Origin: an uncultured Acidobacteriota bacterium
GTDB lineage: Bacteria > Acidobacteriota > Blastocatellia > RBC074
Direction of reading: 5' to 3'
Assembly (NCBI GenBank): GCA_902825875.1
Contig: CADECP010000007.1
Coordinates: 1-64,000 of the forward strand
Length of the DNA: 64,000 nt
The stretch's first letter is position 1. Each line of letters begins with the position of its first letter. Positions 26,781-35,306 of this stretch are shown here, in pieces. The position numbers and the translations under genes are program-made. The notes under the pieces are model-generated. The model saw only the letters and a program-made list of their open reading frames with translations, made no database searches and had not been told where the DNA came from.

Positions 26781-27327
26781 ACATCACGCAACTCAAACAC
26801 ACGGGCGGCAACAGAAGAAGGCTGAATTCCAGCCATCGCCCAAAGAACCGTCAAACAACCGGAAATACTTCGTGCTGGTCGGAATCGTTGTCGTGCTGAG
26901 CGCAGCAGCCGGTTACATCATCTGGAATGGTGGAAGAAGCGAGGGCGCACTCAATGCGAACGCCCAGACAATCAGCGCACCGGGACAGGACGTGCGGATA
27001 CCACTCTCCGACGTGAGCGACGGAAAGGCGAAGTTTTACAACTACACGCTCGCCAATAATCAGGAGATCAGCTTCTTCGTTGTCAAAAGCTCCGACGGGA
27101 TCATCCGTGCGGCCTTCAACGCCTGTGATGTCTGCTATGAACACCGGCGCGGCTATCGTCAGGAAGGCGACGACATGGTCTGCAATAACTGCGGGCAACA
27201 TTTCCCTTCCGACCGTGTCAACGAAGTGAAAGGCGGCTGTAACCCCGCGCCGCTCGAACGGAAAGTAGAAGGCGACCATCTGGTGATCAAAGCGAGCGAT
27301 TTGCGGCAAGGAGCTTTCTATTTCTAA
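26770..27327 (+). CDS. DUF2318 membrane-anchored Cys-rich protein
   Basis: 185 residues from the ATG at 26770, which overlaps the previous gene by 11 bp and has a GGAAGAGGAG site. One transmembrane helix (about 33-55) is followed by the DUF2318 domain with CDVCYEHRRGY, CNNCGQHFPSDRVNEVKGGCNP and a final FY-F. The two CxxC pairs probably bind metal or a cluster. In Campylobacter an orthologous protein sits in the P19/FTR1 iron-uptake operon beside FtsX-like permeases and an ABC ATPase. Here the permease and ATPase follow directly, but P19 and FTR1 are absent. Confidence 0.88.
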   Translation: MSSKHHATQTHGRQQKKAEFQPSPKEPSNNRKYFVLVGIVVVLSAAAGYIIWNGGRSEGALNANAQTISAPGQDVRIPLSDVSDGKAKFYNYTLANNQEISFFVVKSSDGIIRAAFNACDVCYEHRRGYRQEGDDMVCNNCGQHFPSDRVNEVKGGCNPAPLERKVEGDHLVIKASDLRQGAFYF

Positions 27328-27369
27328 CGCGCACCGAGGCAGTCGCGTAGAAACGATAAAGAGGTTGCT

Positions 27370-28605
27370 ATGAGATTGATTGATATTGTCATCGGTAGTT
27401 TGCGGCGGAGAAAAGGTCGTATGGCGTTCATCATCATCGGCCTCGCCGTCGGCGTCGGGACGGTGGTGGCGCTACGGTCACTGACTGCGACAATGGAGCA
27501 GGAGATCGGCGCGCAGCTTGATCAGTACGGCGCCAACATCGTGATTGTGCCGAAGGCGAGCAGCCAGGAGTTGTCCTACGGCGGCGTCACGCTTTCGGCG
27601 GCCACCTTCGACCTTCGGCAGCTTACAGACGAAGACATCAGCCGGATCAAATCCATCAAGTACGCCAACCGGCTGAGCCTGATTGCGCCAAAACTGCTTG
27701 GCGCGGTGGACATTGACGGCCAGAAATTCCTGCTCTCCGGCGCGCAACTCGATCAGGAAGTGAGGATGAAACAGTGGTGGCAGGTCGTCGGTCGCGTGCC
27801 AGACAAGGCTGATGAACTGCTGCTCGGTTACGAAGCAGCGCAAAAGCTCGGCGTCATAGAGGCGGTAAAATCGGCAGATCACGACTCAATGCTTCACTCT
27901 GACCACACGAGCGTCAGGCAGCCGGAGTTGAAGCTGCTGCGCACTGAATTAACGCTTGGAGGTGAGCAATTCCGCGTCGTCGGCGTGATTCGGGAGACGG
28001 GCGCGCAGGATGACCAGATGATCTTTGCCGGCCTTCCGACCGCGCAGCGAGTGCTGCACAAGCCGGGCGAACTGAGCCTGATCGAAGTGAGCGCGTTGTG
28101 CCAGGGCTGCCCGATTGATGACATCGTGGCGCAACTGAGCGCCGCGCTGCCCGAGGCCAAGGTCTCGGCCTTGCAGCAGGCGGTGCGGGCGCGCTTGCAA
28201 ACCGTCGAGCGGCTGTCGCGCTTCTCGACCGCGCTCTCGGTCGTCATGCTTCTGATCGGTTTCGTCATGGTCTTTATCACGATGATGAACTCGGTGGTCG
28301 AACGCACGCGCGAGGTCGGCGTGCTCCGCGCGCTCGGCTTTCGCAAGAGTCACATCGTCAGAATTTTTATGATCGAAGCGGCACTCATCAGTCTGCTCGG
28401 CGGGCTGCTCGGTTGGGCGGTGGGCGCTCTCTCTGGCGTGCTATCCGCTCCCTATTTCACTGAGACTGGCGCGGGCGCAAAGCCGTCGCTGGCGCTCGCG
28501 TTGGCCGCGCTCGCGGCAGCGGTGATAGTGGGCGTAGCGAGCAGCCTCTACCCCGCAATCAAGGCCGCGAAGCTCGATCCGACCGAGGCGCTTCGCTACT
28601 ACTAA
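27370..28605 (+). CDS. ABC transporter permease, FtsX/MacB type
   Basis: 411 residues. One N-terminal transmembrane helix (about 15-38), a large periplasmic MacB-type domain (about 45-270) and three C-terminal helices of an FtsX domain (ERTREVGVLRALGFRKSHI, then helices ending IKAAKLDPTEALRYY) give the usual four-helix layout. FtsX/MacB proteins mostly work as mechanotransmitters rather than channels. It pairs with the ATPase that starts 14 bp later and with the DUF2318 protein upstream, as in FtrABC/P19-type iron loci. Confidence 0.93.
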   Translation: MRLIDIVIGSLRRRKGRMAFIIIGLAVGVGTVVALRSLTATMEQEIGAQLDQYGANIVIVPKASSQELSYGGVTLSAATFDLRQLTDEDISRIKSIKYANRLSLIAPKLLGAVDIDGQKFLLSGAQLDQEVRMKQWWQVVGRVPDKADELLLGYEAAQKLGVIEAVKSADHDSMLHSDHTSVRQPELKLLRTELTLGGEQFRVVGVIRETGAQDDQMIFAGLPTAQRVLHKPGELSLIEVSALCQGCPIDDIVAQLSAALPEAKVSALQQAVRARLQTVERLSRFSTALSVVMLLIGFVMVFITMMNSVVERTREVGVLRALGFRKSHIVRIFMIEAALISLLGGLLGWAVGALSGVLSAPYFTETGAGAKPSLALALAALAAAVIVGVASSLYPAIKAAKLDPTEALRYY

Positions 28606-28618
28606 CAAGGTGCAATCT

Positions 28619-29353
28619 ATGTCGTTCATCACGATTGAGAATGTCACGAAGACTTACCAGCCGAACGGCGTAGCGAGCCGCGCCACGGTACTGCGCGGCG
28701 TCAGCGCCGAGATTGAAGAAGGCGAGTTCGTCGCGCTGATGGGGCCGTCCGGCTCCGGCAAGACCACGCTGCTGACGATCATCGGCGCGATGAGTCAGCC
28801 GACTGAGGGGCGTGTGGTCATTGATGAGGTTGACGTTTATGACCTGTCGGAAGAGCGGCGCGCCGACTTCCGCCGCGAATACCTCGGCTTCGTCTTTCAG
28901 CAACATCACCTGCTGCCGTATCTCACCGCGCTTGAGAACGTGATGCTGCCGCTGGTGATTACGAAGCTGAACGCGAAGGAAAAGAGGACGAAGGCGCAAC
29001 TGGCGCTGGAGCGGATGGGGCTGGGCGACAAGTTTGACCGGTTGCCGAATCAACTCTCCGGGGGCGAGCAGGGCCGCGTCGCCATTGCGCGGGCGCTGGT
29101 CAACGAGCCTCCGTTGCTGCTGGCCGATGAGCCGACGGGAAATCTCGACAGCAAGACCGGCGACGAAATCATCGGCGTCCTGCGCGCGCTCAACGAACAA
29201 GGGCAGACCATCCTGATGGTCACTCACAATCCTGAGGCAGCGGCGGCGACCCACCGAGTGCTTGAAATTCAGGACGGCATATTGCTGTCGGAATCCGCCG
29301 AACCTGGCTGCCACGCGGGGCAATCATTGATGGAGGAAGTATGTGCAGACTGA
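28619..29353 (+). CDS. ABC transporter ATP-binding protein (LolD/MacB type)
   Basis: 244 residues from the ATG at 28619 (AAGGTG site); a GTG at 28610 is an alternative. Walker A is GPSGSGKT, the signature is LSGGEQGR, Walker B is LLLADEPTGNLDSKTG, and a switch His is in VTHNPE. It powers the FtsX-type permease upstream. Its end overlaps the next gene by 13 bp, indicating one operon. Confidence 0.95.
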   Translation: MSFITIENVTKTYQPNGVASRATVLRGVSAEIEEGEFVALMGPSGSGKTTLLTIIGAMSQPTEGRVVIDEVDVYDLSEERRADFRREYLGFVFQQHHLLPYLTALENVMLPLVITKLNAKEKRTKAQLALERMGLGDKFDRLPNQLSGGEQGRVAIARALVNEPPLLLADEPTGNLDSKTGDEIIGVLRALNEQGQTILMVTHNPEAAAATHRVLEIQDGILLSESAEPGCHAGQSLMEEVCAD

Positions 29354-30099
29354 GCTTAATTCTGTTCGCAATCATCTTTTTTGTAGCGACACCCGTTGCG
29401 GCGCAGAACTATGAGTTTTCCGCCGAGCATGAACACACGCTGCGTAGCTGTCGTGGGAAGCTGGTCATTACGCCGGAAAAGATCGAGTACCAGACAGAGC
29501 ATAAAGATCACGCGCGCGTCTGGCGCTACGACGAACTGCAACAGATCAAGGTTGAGTCCCCGAAGAAACTTGAGTTGGTGAGCTACGAGGATCAGAAGTG
29601 GCGGCTGGGCCTCGACCGTGTTTTCAAATTCAAGTTGCTCGAAGGCGAAATCACTGCGGAGATCAGCACTCTGTTGCTGAAGCGGGCCACACGTCCGCTG
29701 GTGACGAGTGTCGCGCCCGCGCACGATGATGCGCCGGCGTTCGAGACGCCGGTCAAGCACCTGCACCGCTTCGGCGGCTGCATCGGCACGCTGAAGATTT
29801 ACCCCGACCGCGTGGTCTACGAATCCAAGGAGATGCCGTCCGATTCGCGTTTCTGGCGCTACAGCGAGATTCAGAACTTCAGCCAGTCGGAACGCTACCG
29901 CTTCGAGATCGTCAGCTTCGAGGACAAATTCGGCGGGCCGAAGGCGTACAACTTTCAGTTGAGAGAAGCGCTGCCCGCGACGGCCTACGACTACGTGTGG
30001 GCGCGCGTCTACCCGTCAAAGTTTCGCCGCGATGATCGGCTGGCGCAGCCGGGCAATTCCCAAACGGCGCTGGGTAAACGCCCAGCCACAGAACAATGA
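29341..30099 (+). CDS. Secreted protein with two tandem PH-like repeats
   Basis: 252 residues with a signal peptide (about 1-21, VAAQ). Two related units follow, about 28-95 and 137-205. Each starts with a His-x-His segment and Cys (HEHTLRSCRGKLVI; HLHRFGGCIGTLKI), has an FWRY/VWRYDE strand, and ends with VSYED/VSFED. The pattern suggests a duplicated PH/GRAM-like beta domain. The start (GGAGGAAGT site) overlaps the ATPase gene, so it belongs to the DUF2318/ABC operon, possibly as a substrate-binding or scaffold part. Function unknown. Confidence 0.75.
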   Translation: MCRLSLILFAIIFFVATPVAAQNYEFSAEHEHTLRSCRGKLVITPEKIEYQTEHKDHARVWRYDELQQIKVESPKKLELVSYEDQKWRLGLDRVFKFKLLEGEITAEISTLLLKRATRPLVTSVAPAHDDAPAFETPVKHLHRFGGCIGTLKIYPDRVVYESKEMPSDSRFWRYSEIQNFSQSERYRFEIVSFEDKFGGPKAYNFQLREALPATAYDYVWARVYPSKFRRDDRLAQPGNSQTALGKRPATEQ

Positions 30100-30115
30100 A
30101 AAGGAGGCATAACCC

Positions 30116-30628
30116 ATGAAAAGATCAATTTTAGTGTTAGCTGTTTTGCTGCTGAGCAGCGCATACGCCTTTGCCCAGCAAAAACCATCCGGCAATTTGC
30201 CGAAACAGGAAGTGCAACTGGGGCGCGGGATGAGCCTGATCGCCCCCGGACTGATGCAGTTGGGCCTGGAGACGAACTTCTTTCTGCGCCTCGCCGACCA
30301 GCTTCAACTGGCGGATAAACAACGAGCGGCGCTGGAAGAGATTGCCTACGAGTATCAAAAGTACAGTGTGCAAAGGCTGGCCGACCGGGATGTGGCGGAT
30401 GCCGAACTGCAACGATTACTGACCCGCGACAATATTGATCTTGATGCAGTGCGCGCAAAGGTGCGGGAGGCTGAAGCAATCACGACCGATGTGAAGATTC
30501 GGATGATCGAAGCGGTTCTCAAAGCGGTCACCACCCTCACGCACGAGCAGCATTTGAAGGCCATCACTTTGATTCAGGAACTACAGATGCCGAAGGAGCG
30601 CCCACCGGCCGGACGCATATCTGAGTAG
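30116..30628 (+). CDS. Periplasmic Spy/CnrX-like helical protein
   Basis: 170 residues with a signal peptide (about 1-20, AFAQ). The mature part is nearly all helical with an LRLADQLQLADKQRAALEEI segment resembling the LTxxQ helix of Spy/CpxP and heavy-metal-resistance proteins (ZraP, CnrX). A second heptad-like helix region holds LTHEQHLKAI. Such proteins sense or chaperone in the periplasm under metal or envelope stress. The location between metal-related genes agrees. AAAAGGAGGC precedes the ATG. Confidence 0.75.
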   Translation: MKRSILVLAVLLLSSAYAFAQQKPSGNLPKQEVQLGRGMSLIAPGLMQLGLETNFFLRLADQLQLADKQRAALEEIAYEYQKYSVQRLADRDVADAELQRLLTRDNIDLDAVRAKVREAEAITTDVKIRMIEAVLKAVTTLTHEQHLKAITLIQELQMPKERPPAGRISE

Positions 30629-30664
30629 CGGCGCGCGCGCTTCGGCAAGCGTAAGGAGGAAGAG

Positions 30665-31642
30665 ATGAAATCATCACGAATAATTCAAATGGCGGCGCTA
30701 CTGCTGGCGCTTACGTTCCTGCTCCGCTCACCATCGCTCGCGCAGGAACATAAACACAAGCCCGCGCAAGACGCCGCGTCCCTCAAGCTGTCCACGGAGC
30801 TAGTCTCTTTGAGCGTGACAGTGACGGATCGAAAGGGGCAAGCAATCCCAGGGCTGAAGCGCGAAGATTTCAAAGTGTATGAAAGCGGTGTCGAACAGAA
30901 GCTCGATTTTTTCAGCGCCGAAGAGATGCCCGTCTGCTGGGGGATCGTGCTGGATCGCAGCGGCAGCATGATGGAGATGATCGGCGACGTTTACCGCGCC
31001 GCTGTACACGTGGTGGATGAAGGCACTGAGGAGGACGAAGCCTTCGTTGTCACTTTCAGCCAGCGGGTCGAACTCGTCTCCGACTTCATGGCGGATAAGC
31101 ACAAGCTGGAGAACTCGATCCTCGGCTTGCGCGCGGGAGGAGAGACGGCGCTCTGGGACGCCATCAACTTTGCGCTCGACCATCTCAAAAAGGCCAAGCA
31201 CCGAAAGAAAGTGCTGGTCGTCATCACCGATGGGGATGACAACAGCAGCCGGATCAAGTTCCGCGAGTTGATCGAGCGCGCGGAAGAAGAGAACGTGCTC
31301 ATCTACCCGGTGGGTATGTTTGAGTCGAGTGGGATGTTCAGTCTCAGAATGGTGGGCAGAGGCCCACGCGATGACCTGGAAAAGCTGGCGGAAGTCACCG
31401 GCGCGCGGGCGCATTTCCCCACTAATGTCGAGCAATGCCGCGAGGCGATGCGGGCGATTGCGGGCGAAGTCAGCCACCACCACCAATACAGCGTGGGCTA
31501 CTATCCGAGCAATACGAAGAACGACGGGAAGTGGCGCAAGATCCAGACCGTGGTCGGCCAGGACGATAGCAAGACCAAATATGTCGCCCGGACACGCGCG
31601 GGCTATTACGCTCAAAAAGCAGAAGAAGTGAAAGAACCATAA
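30665..31642 (+). CDS. Secreted VWFA-domain protein (acidobacterial VWFA-related family)
   Basis: 325 residues. A signal peptide (about 8-26) leads to a beta domain (LVSLSVTVTDRKGQAIPGL and KREDFKVYESG) typical of the acidobacterial VWFA-related family, then a von Willebrand A domain (about 90-285). The metal-ion-dependent adhesion residues are visible: DRSGSM, a Thr in GGETALWD and ITDGDDNSS. A His cluster (SHHHQYS) follows. These proteins probably act in extracytoplasmic protein binding; exact ligands are not known. AAGGAGGAAG precedes the ATG. Confidence 0.92.
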   Translation: MKSSRIIQMAALLLALTFLLRSPSLAQEHKHKPAQDAASLKLSTELVSLSVTVTDRKGQAIPGLKREDFKVYESGVEQKLDFFSAEEMPVCWGIVLDRSGSMMEMIGDVYRAAVHVVDEGTEEDEAFVVTFSQRVELVSDFMADKHKLENSILGLRAGGETALWDAINFALDHLKKAKHRKKVLVVITDGDDNSSRIKFRELIERAEEENVLIYPVGMFESSGMFSLRMVGRGPRDDLEKLAEVTGARAHFPTNVEQCREAMRAIAGEVSHHHQYSVGYYPSNTKNDGKWRKIQTVVGQDDSKTKYVARTRAGYYAQKAEEVKEP

Positions 31643-31652
31643 GGAGGCAATC

Positions 31653-31907
31653 ATGAACGCAGAAAACACAGAACAACTACATCAGCAATTGACAAATGAT
31701 GAAGAGGTGCGCGCGAGAATTTCGAGTCGCGCCTACGAAATCTATCTGAGCCGTGGCTGCGAGCCTGGCTGCGAAGTAGAGGACTGGCTGCAAGCCGAAA
31801 ACGAAATCCTCGCATCTTCGACTGAAGGACAGCCGCCTCGCGCCGCGACAGAAAGCACACTGCCTGCGGTCGAAGAGACCGAGACAAAAGGCGAAGAGGT
31901 CAAGTGA
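31653..31907 (+). CDS. DUF2934 protein (paralogue 2)
   Basis: 84 residues. The core (about 14-52) closely matches the paralogue at 7579: SRAYEIYLSRGCEPGCEVEDW followed by LQAENE. The Cys-x3-Cys pair (GC-x-PGC) is present in both copies. Ends with a Glu-rich tail. It lies 10 bp after the VWFA gene with an AAGGAGG site. Function unknown. Confidence 0.85.
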   Translation: MNAENTEQLHQQLTNDEEVRARISSRAYEIYLSRGCEPGCEVEDWLQAENEILASSTEGQPPRAATESTLPAVEETETKGEEVK

Positions 31908-31932
31908 TCCTTCAACAAAGGTGGGAGCTGCG

Positions 31933-32400
31933 ATGAGCCTGCATCAGAAATTGCAAGACGTGTACTTCGATGCAATGCATTTGCAGGAAGCGCTGGAAGC
32001 GATCCCGGCAGAGTGCGATTGCAGGAATGCAGCAGCGCATCTGGCAGCGGAGTGTTGTTGTGTTGCCAGACCGGGTTCGATAGCGAGCACGATGGCGTCC
32101 CAACAAGGTTGCCTCGTTCACCTGGGAAAGCTCAACAAAAGCCTTGGCTCATTCTGGGCGGACTGGAATTACCCAAGTTGGGGGGATCAGCGTGAAGAGC
32201 CTGAGTATGTGGATCCAAAGCTTCAGTCACGGGTCTCGCAGGTCTTGAGCTTGTGCCGCCTGCTTCGAACGACGATAGAAACGCTGGAAGAACGCGTTGA
32301 GCAATTCAAAGCAAGCTGCTTGCAAGCCGATTTACACCGCCTCAAGGAGAGCAGTGCTGATCTTCAAAAGCTGGTAACGGAGATGAACGGCCTGCTCTGA
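31933..32400 (+). CDS. Cys-rich helical protein, hypothetical
   Basis: 155 residues from the ATG at 31933, which has GGGAG seven bases upstream (a GTG at 31921 is the alternative). The N-terminal half has a Cys cluster (ECDCR, ECCC) and further single Cys, and the C-terminal half is predicted helical/coiled (LEERVEQFKASC onward). No signal peptide. The Cys cluster may bind metal. No family recognised. Confidence 0.65.
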   Translation: MSLHQKLQDVYFDAMHLQEALEAIPAECDCRNAAAHLAAECCCVARPGSIASTMASQQGCLVHLGKLNKSLGSFWADWNYPSWGDQREEPEYVDPKLQSRVSQVLSLCRLLRTTIETLEERVEQFKASCLQADLHRLKESSADLQKLVTEMNGLL

Positions 32401-32447
32401 AGCGGCAGGTTGAGGTAGCGGGAGAATGAAAGATTGGAGGTAGTTTT

Positions 32448-32906
32448 ATGGCTCAGGAAGAGATCATCAATCAGTTGAAAGATCTGATTCAAAGACACAA
32501 AGTCTGTTACGAAGTCTGGCCGGAGAGTTTGGTAGCTAAAGGTCAACTCGTCAAAGTTGGCTTCGATTTGGAGCTTGAAGGAACGCATGAACATCCAGGC
32601 AGCGAGGTGTTACCCGGTTGCCCGCACTGCCAGGAAGTTTACCGGGATTTGCAGCGAATCGCCGAGTGGATTATGCCGACGGAGGAGCGGCCCACCACTT
32701 ATGAAATTCAGCCCTTCGACCGTGCCATTCATTACGCGCCAAAACGGAAGCTGCGATCCGAAGTCAGTTTGAACATCAAGATTATCCACCGGCACGGTTT
32801 CGATCAGCCGGTGGATGATTGCGAGCAGATGTGCTTGAAAGAGATGCGGCGGAAACTTACCGAGCTTGGCGTGAAAGAAGGGGACTGGAAGGACGAGAAA
32901 CAATGA
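32448..32906 (+). CDS. Hypothetical protein with CPHC motif
   Basis: 152 residues, cytoplasmic by appearance. A beta-rich start (GQLVKVGFDLELEGTHEH) is followed by PGCPHCQEVYRDLQ, a CxxC pair that could bind Zn or act in redox. A YEIQPFDRAIHY strand and a DDCEQMCLKEM helix follow. The stop overlaps the start of the next gene (ATGA), so the two are coupled. No family recognised. Confidence 0.7.
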   Translation: MAQEEIINQLKDLIQRHKVCYEVWPESLVAKGQLVKVGFDLELEGTHEHPGSEVLPGCPHCQEVYRDLQRIAEWIMPTEERPTTYEIQPFDRAIHYAPKRKLRSEVSLNIKIIHRHGFDQPVDDCEQMCLKEMRRKLTELGVKEGDWKDEKQ

Positions 32907-33568
32907 ATAGCCAAATTGAAGGATCATCTTCCGACGCCACCCGGATTGCGCGCGATCCATTCAGCGGCGCGCAGATCAGATTTGGTGTGATGGGATCGGC
33001 GGGCGGCGACTTTGCCGCGTCCAGTCTGGAGTTGTGCCGGGAGCTTGGGCGCGCTATAGCTGAGAACGGTTGTTGTCTGCTGACCGGGGCCTGTCCCGGC
33101 CTGCCGCATGAAGCGGTGCTCGGTGCAAAGGAAGTCGGCGGGCATGTCATCGGCATCTCGCCCGCCATGAGTTTGAAGGAGCACGTCGAGACTTTCGGCT
33201 CTCCTTACAAAGAGTATGACGTGCTGATTTTTACCGGGCTTGGGCTGATGGGGCGCGAACTGGTCAACATCAGAAGCTGCAACATCGTGATCGTGGTCGG
33301 CGGGCGTTCCGGCACACTGGGCGAATTCTCGATTGCCTATGAAGAGGGCAAGTTGATCGGAGTGCTGACCGGCACCGGGGGCATCACGACCGCGTTGCCG
33401 GCGCTGGAAAACACACTCGGCAAAAAGACCGGGGCGGAAGTCATCTATGACGCAGACCCGCAGCGGCTGATCGGCCTGCTGCTCGAACGTTACCTGTCCG
33501 GGAGTTATGTGTGCCCGTGTGACCCGGAGTGTGCGCAGGCTGCGCGCGGGATCGAGGGAGGATGCTGA
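32903..33568 (+). CDS. SLOG/LOG-like Rossmann protein with Cys-rich tail
   Basis: 221 residues from the ATG at 32903 (ATGA overlap). Rossmann-like nucleotide-binding fold of the SLOG superfamily (LOG, DprA-A, TIGR00725-like): FGVMGSAGGDFAASS, LLTGACPGLPHEAV, and the loop VVGGRSGTLGEFSIAYEEGK. These proteins bind or cleave nucleotides; LOG enzymes release cytokinin-type bases from AMP derivatives. The tail carries four extra Cys (VCPCDPECAQAA...GGC), which is unusual and may bind metal. The substrate is unknown. Confidence 0.82.
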   Translation: MNSQIEGSSSDATRIARDPFSGAQIRFGVMGSAGGDFAASSLELCRELGRAIAENGCCLLTGACPGLPHEAVLGAKEVGGHVIGISPAMSLKEHVETFGSPYKEYDVLIFTGLGLMGRELVNIRSCNIVIVVGGRSGTLGEFSIAYEEGKLIGVLTGTGGITTALPALENTLGKKTGAEVIYDADPQRLIGLLLERYLSGSYVCPCDPECAQAARGIEGGC

Positions 33569-33677
33569 TGGATACGGCGGTCGGTCTGGTTCAGACATAT
33601 TTATGGCGCTATTGGTCAAGCTTGATTTGGAACTATGACCACAACTCAATCATAACAACCGATCATAAGGAGGAATT

Positions 33678-34169
33678 ATGGCAGCAAAAAATCATTACCC
33701 CACGACAATTCAGAAGATTTCGGCAACGACTTGCGCTGTTGTTCTTGGCTTCAATCTGTCCGGCTCAATCCTGGCGCAGTCCAGCGTTGCAGACCGTTTC
33801 AAGGATGTGAAGTACGTCAAGACTGCCGAGAAGAAGGCTGACGAAATCGAAGGCGAGCTGGAAATTGACAAGCAGAGCGGCGGAATCCGCTTTCTGTCGA
33901 AAGGCTCCGAGTTAGTCAAAGTGGAGAAGCCGCAAGTAACCAGTCTTCTCTACGAACGGACTTCACGCCCGCGTTATGTGTCAGGATTGCTGCTGGCTTG
34001 GCCGTTGCTCTTCACCAAGGGGAAGAAACACTTCCTGACCATCCAGTACAAGAACAACGCGGGTCAGGGAGAGTTCGCGCTGCTCCATCTGGATAAGAGC
34101 AACTACCAGGCGATTCTGGCCGCGGTTGAAGCTGCGACGGGGGTGAAGGTTGAACGGACGATTGACTAA
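33678..34169 (+). CDS. Exported or membrane protein, hypothetical
   Basis: 163 residues. A hydrophobic N-terminal segment (about 13-33, ending SILAQSS) suggests export. The rest is beta-rich (a GELEIDKQSGGIRFLSKGS stretch, then VTSLLYERTSRP) and holds a second hydrophobic patch (LLLAWPLLF). The strand pattern resembles the PH-like repeats of the gene at 29341, though similarity is weak. AAGGAGGAA precedes the ATG. Confidence 0.65.
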   Translation: MAAKNHYPTTIQKISATTCAVVLGFNLSGSILAQSSVADRFKDVKYVKTAEKKADEIEGELEIDKQSGGIRFLSKGSELVKVEKPQVTSLLYERTSRPRYVSGLLLAWPLLFTKGKKHFLTIQYKNNAGQGEFALLHLDKSNYQAILAAVEAATGVKVERTID

Positions 34170-34216
34170 ACACGTCCGCATACTCGCTGTAGCCTGCGGA
34201 CGAAGCGACGGAACGT

Positions 34217-34417
34217 ATGATCACAGATCTGGTTTGCAACATGCAGCTCAACGAACAGGAAGTAATGCACACGCGCACTTTCGAGGGCGAGGTCTATTAC
34301 TTCTGTTCCGAAGCCTGCCGCGCCGAGTTCGAGCGACACACTGAGGACTATGTGAAGCAGGCTCAACCTGAGCGGGAGCGAGAAACAGATGTGCAGATTT
34401 CTTTGCTACACAGGTAG
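34217..34417 (+). CDS. Stand-alone YHS-domain protein
   Basis: 66 residues, almost entirely one YHS-type metal-binding domain: DLVCNM near the start and YYFCSEACRAEFERH, the same motif as in the N-terminus of the glucan phosphorylase at 9730. YHS domains are found in copper- and heavy-metal-handling proteins. Its end overlaps the glutamine amidotransferase gene by 29 bp in another frame. Confidence 0.85.
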   Translation: MITDLVCNMQLNEQEVMHTRTFEGEVYYFCSEACRAEFERHTEDYVKQAQPERERETDVQISLLHR

Positions 34418-35270
34418 TCCGATGATGCTGGCTGACCTGCTTTATCGGCCCGGACATTCGCTCATCCTTCAAAGCTACAAGTCGAGGGAGCGCAGAGAGC
34501 CGCTCAATGGCGATGGTTTCGGCGTTGGCTGGTATCAGCCTGAAATCAGTCAGACGCCCTGCGTCTTCACCAGTCTTACGCCAGCCTGGAGTAACCGAAA
34601 CCTGCAGCGGCTGTCAGAGCATGTCAAATCACCATGTTTTTTCGCGCACGTCCGCGCCGCCTCGCCGGGAATGCAGGTGGCGGAAGCGAACTGCCATCCG
34701 TTCCAGTTCGGTCGCTATCTCTGGATGCACAACGGCACGGTCGAAGGCTTCAACCGAATCAAGCGCCGGGTGCAGCAATCGCTGCCGGATCATCTTTTTC
34801 ATGCGATACAGGGGACGACCGATTCGGAGCATGCCTTCGCCATCTTTCTCAACCTGCTCGGAGATGCGGAGCGGGTCGTGCCAGCCCGAGAGCTTGGGCA
34901 GTTGCTGGTCAGGACAGTCGAGCGCCTTGAGCATTGGGCGCTCGAAGCAGAAATTGCAGGCCCCTCCTACTACAACTTTGCAGTAACAGATGGGCGGAAC
35001 CTGGCTGCGATTCGCTATGTCTCAGACCAAAGACTTGAACCAGCTTCGCTCTATTACGCGACGGGTAAAAAGTTTTCATACTCAGATGGCGATGGCTGTT
35101 TAGGCGAAGCGGCTGAAAAAGAGCGCGCTGTCATCATCGCCTCCGAGAGGTTGACCGAGCAGAAGGAGGATTGGGTGCGCGTTGCGCCGAACCACGTGCT
35201 GATGGTCACGGACGAACTTGACGTGGCGGTTGAACTGGTCAGTGTGCAACGGCGGGCGAACGGAAGTTGA
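34389..35270 (+). CDS. Class II glutamine amidotransferase (YafJ/EgtC-like)
   Basis: 293 residues. Met-Cys start (MCRFLCYTG) with Cys2 as the N-terminal nucleophile after Met removal. GDGFGVGWY, FFAHVRAAS and WMHNGTVEGF are the other Ntn-amidotransferase motifs. It hydrolyses a gamma-glutamyl amide. EgtC acts in ergothioneine synthesis, but no EgtB/EgtD genes are near, and the methyltransferase at 35723 is too small to be EgtD. YafJ-type proteins have no settled substrate. Confidence 0.9.
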   Translation: MCRFLCYTGSPMMLADLLYRPGHSLILQSYKSRERREPLNGDGFGVGWYQPEISQTPCVFTSLTPAWSNRNLQRLSEHVKSPCFFAHVRAASPGMQVAEANCHPFQFGRYLWMHNGTVEGFNRIKRRVQQSLPDHLFHAIQGTTDSEHAFAIFLNLLGDAERVVPARELGQLLVRTVERLEHWALEAEIAGPSYYNFAVTDGRNLAAIRYVSDQRLEPASLYYATGKKFSYSDGDGCLGEAAEKERAVIIASERLTEQKEDWVRVAPNHVLMVTDELDVAVELVSVQRRANGS

Positions 35271-35306
35271 GGCGATGACCATGCAGCGGAGCAGGAGGAG
35301 CGGGCA

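Noticed and set aside
33568-33810. A frame overlapping the SLOG stop (TGATG)
   Set aside because: It runs out of frame through the gene at 33678, which has a strong ribosome site and a signal-like start.
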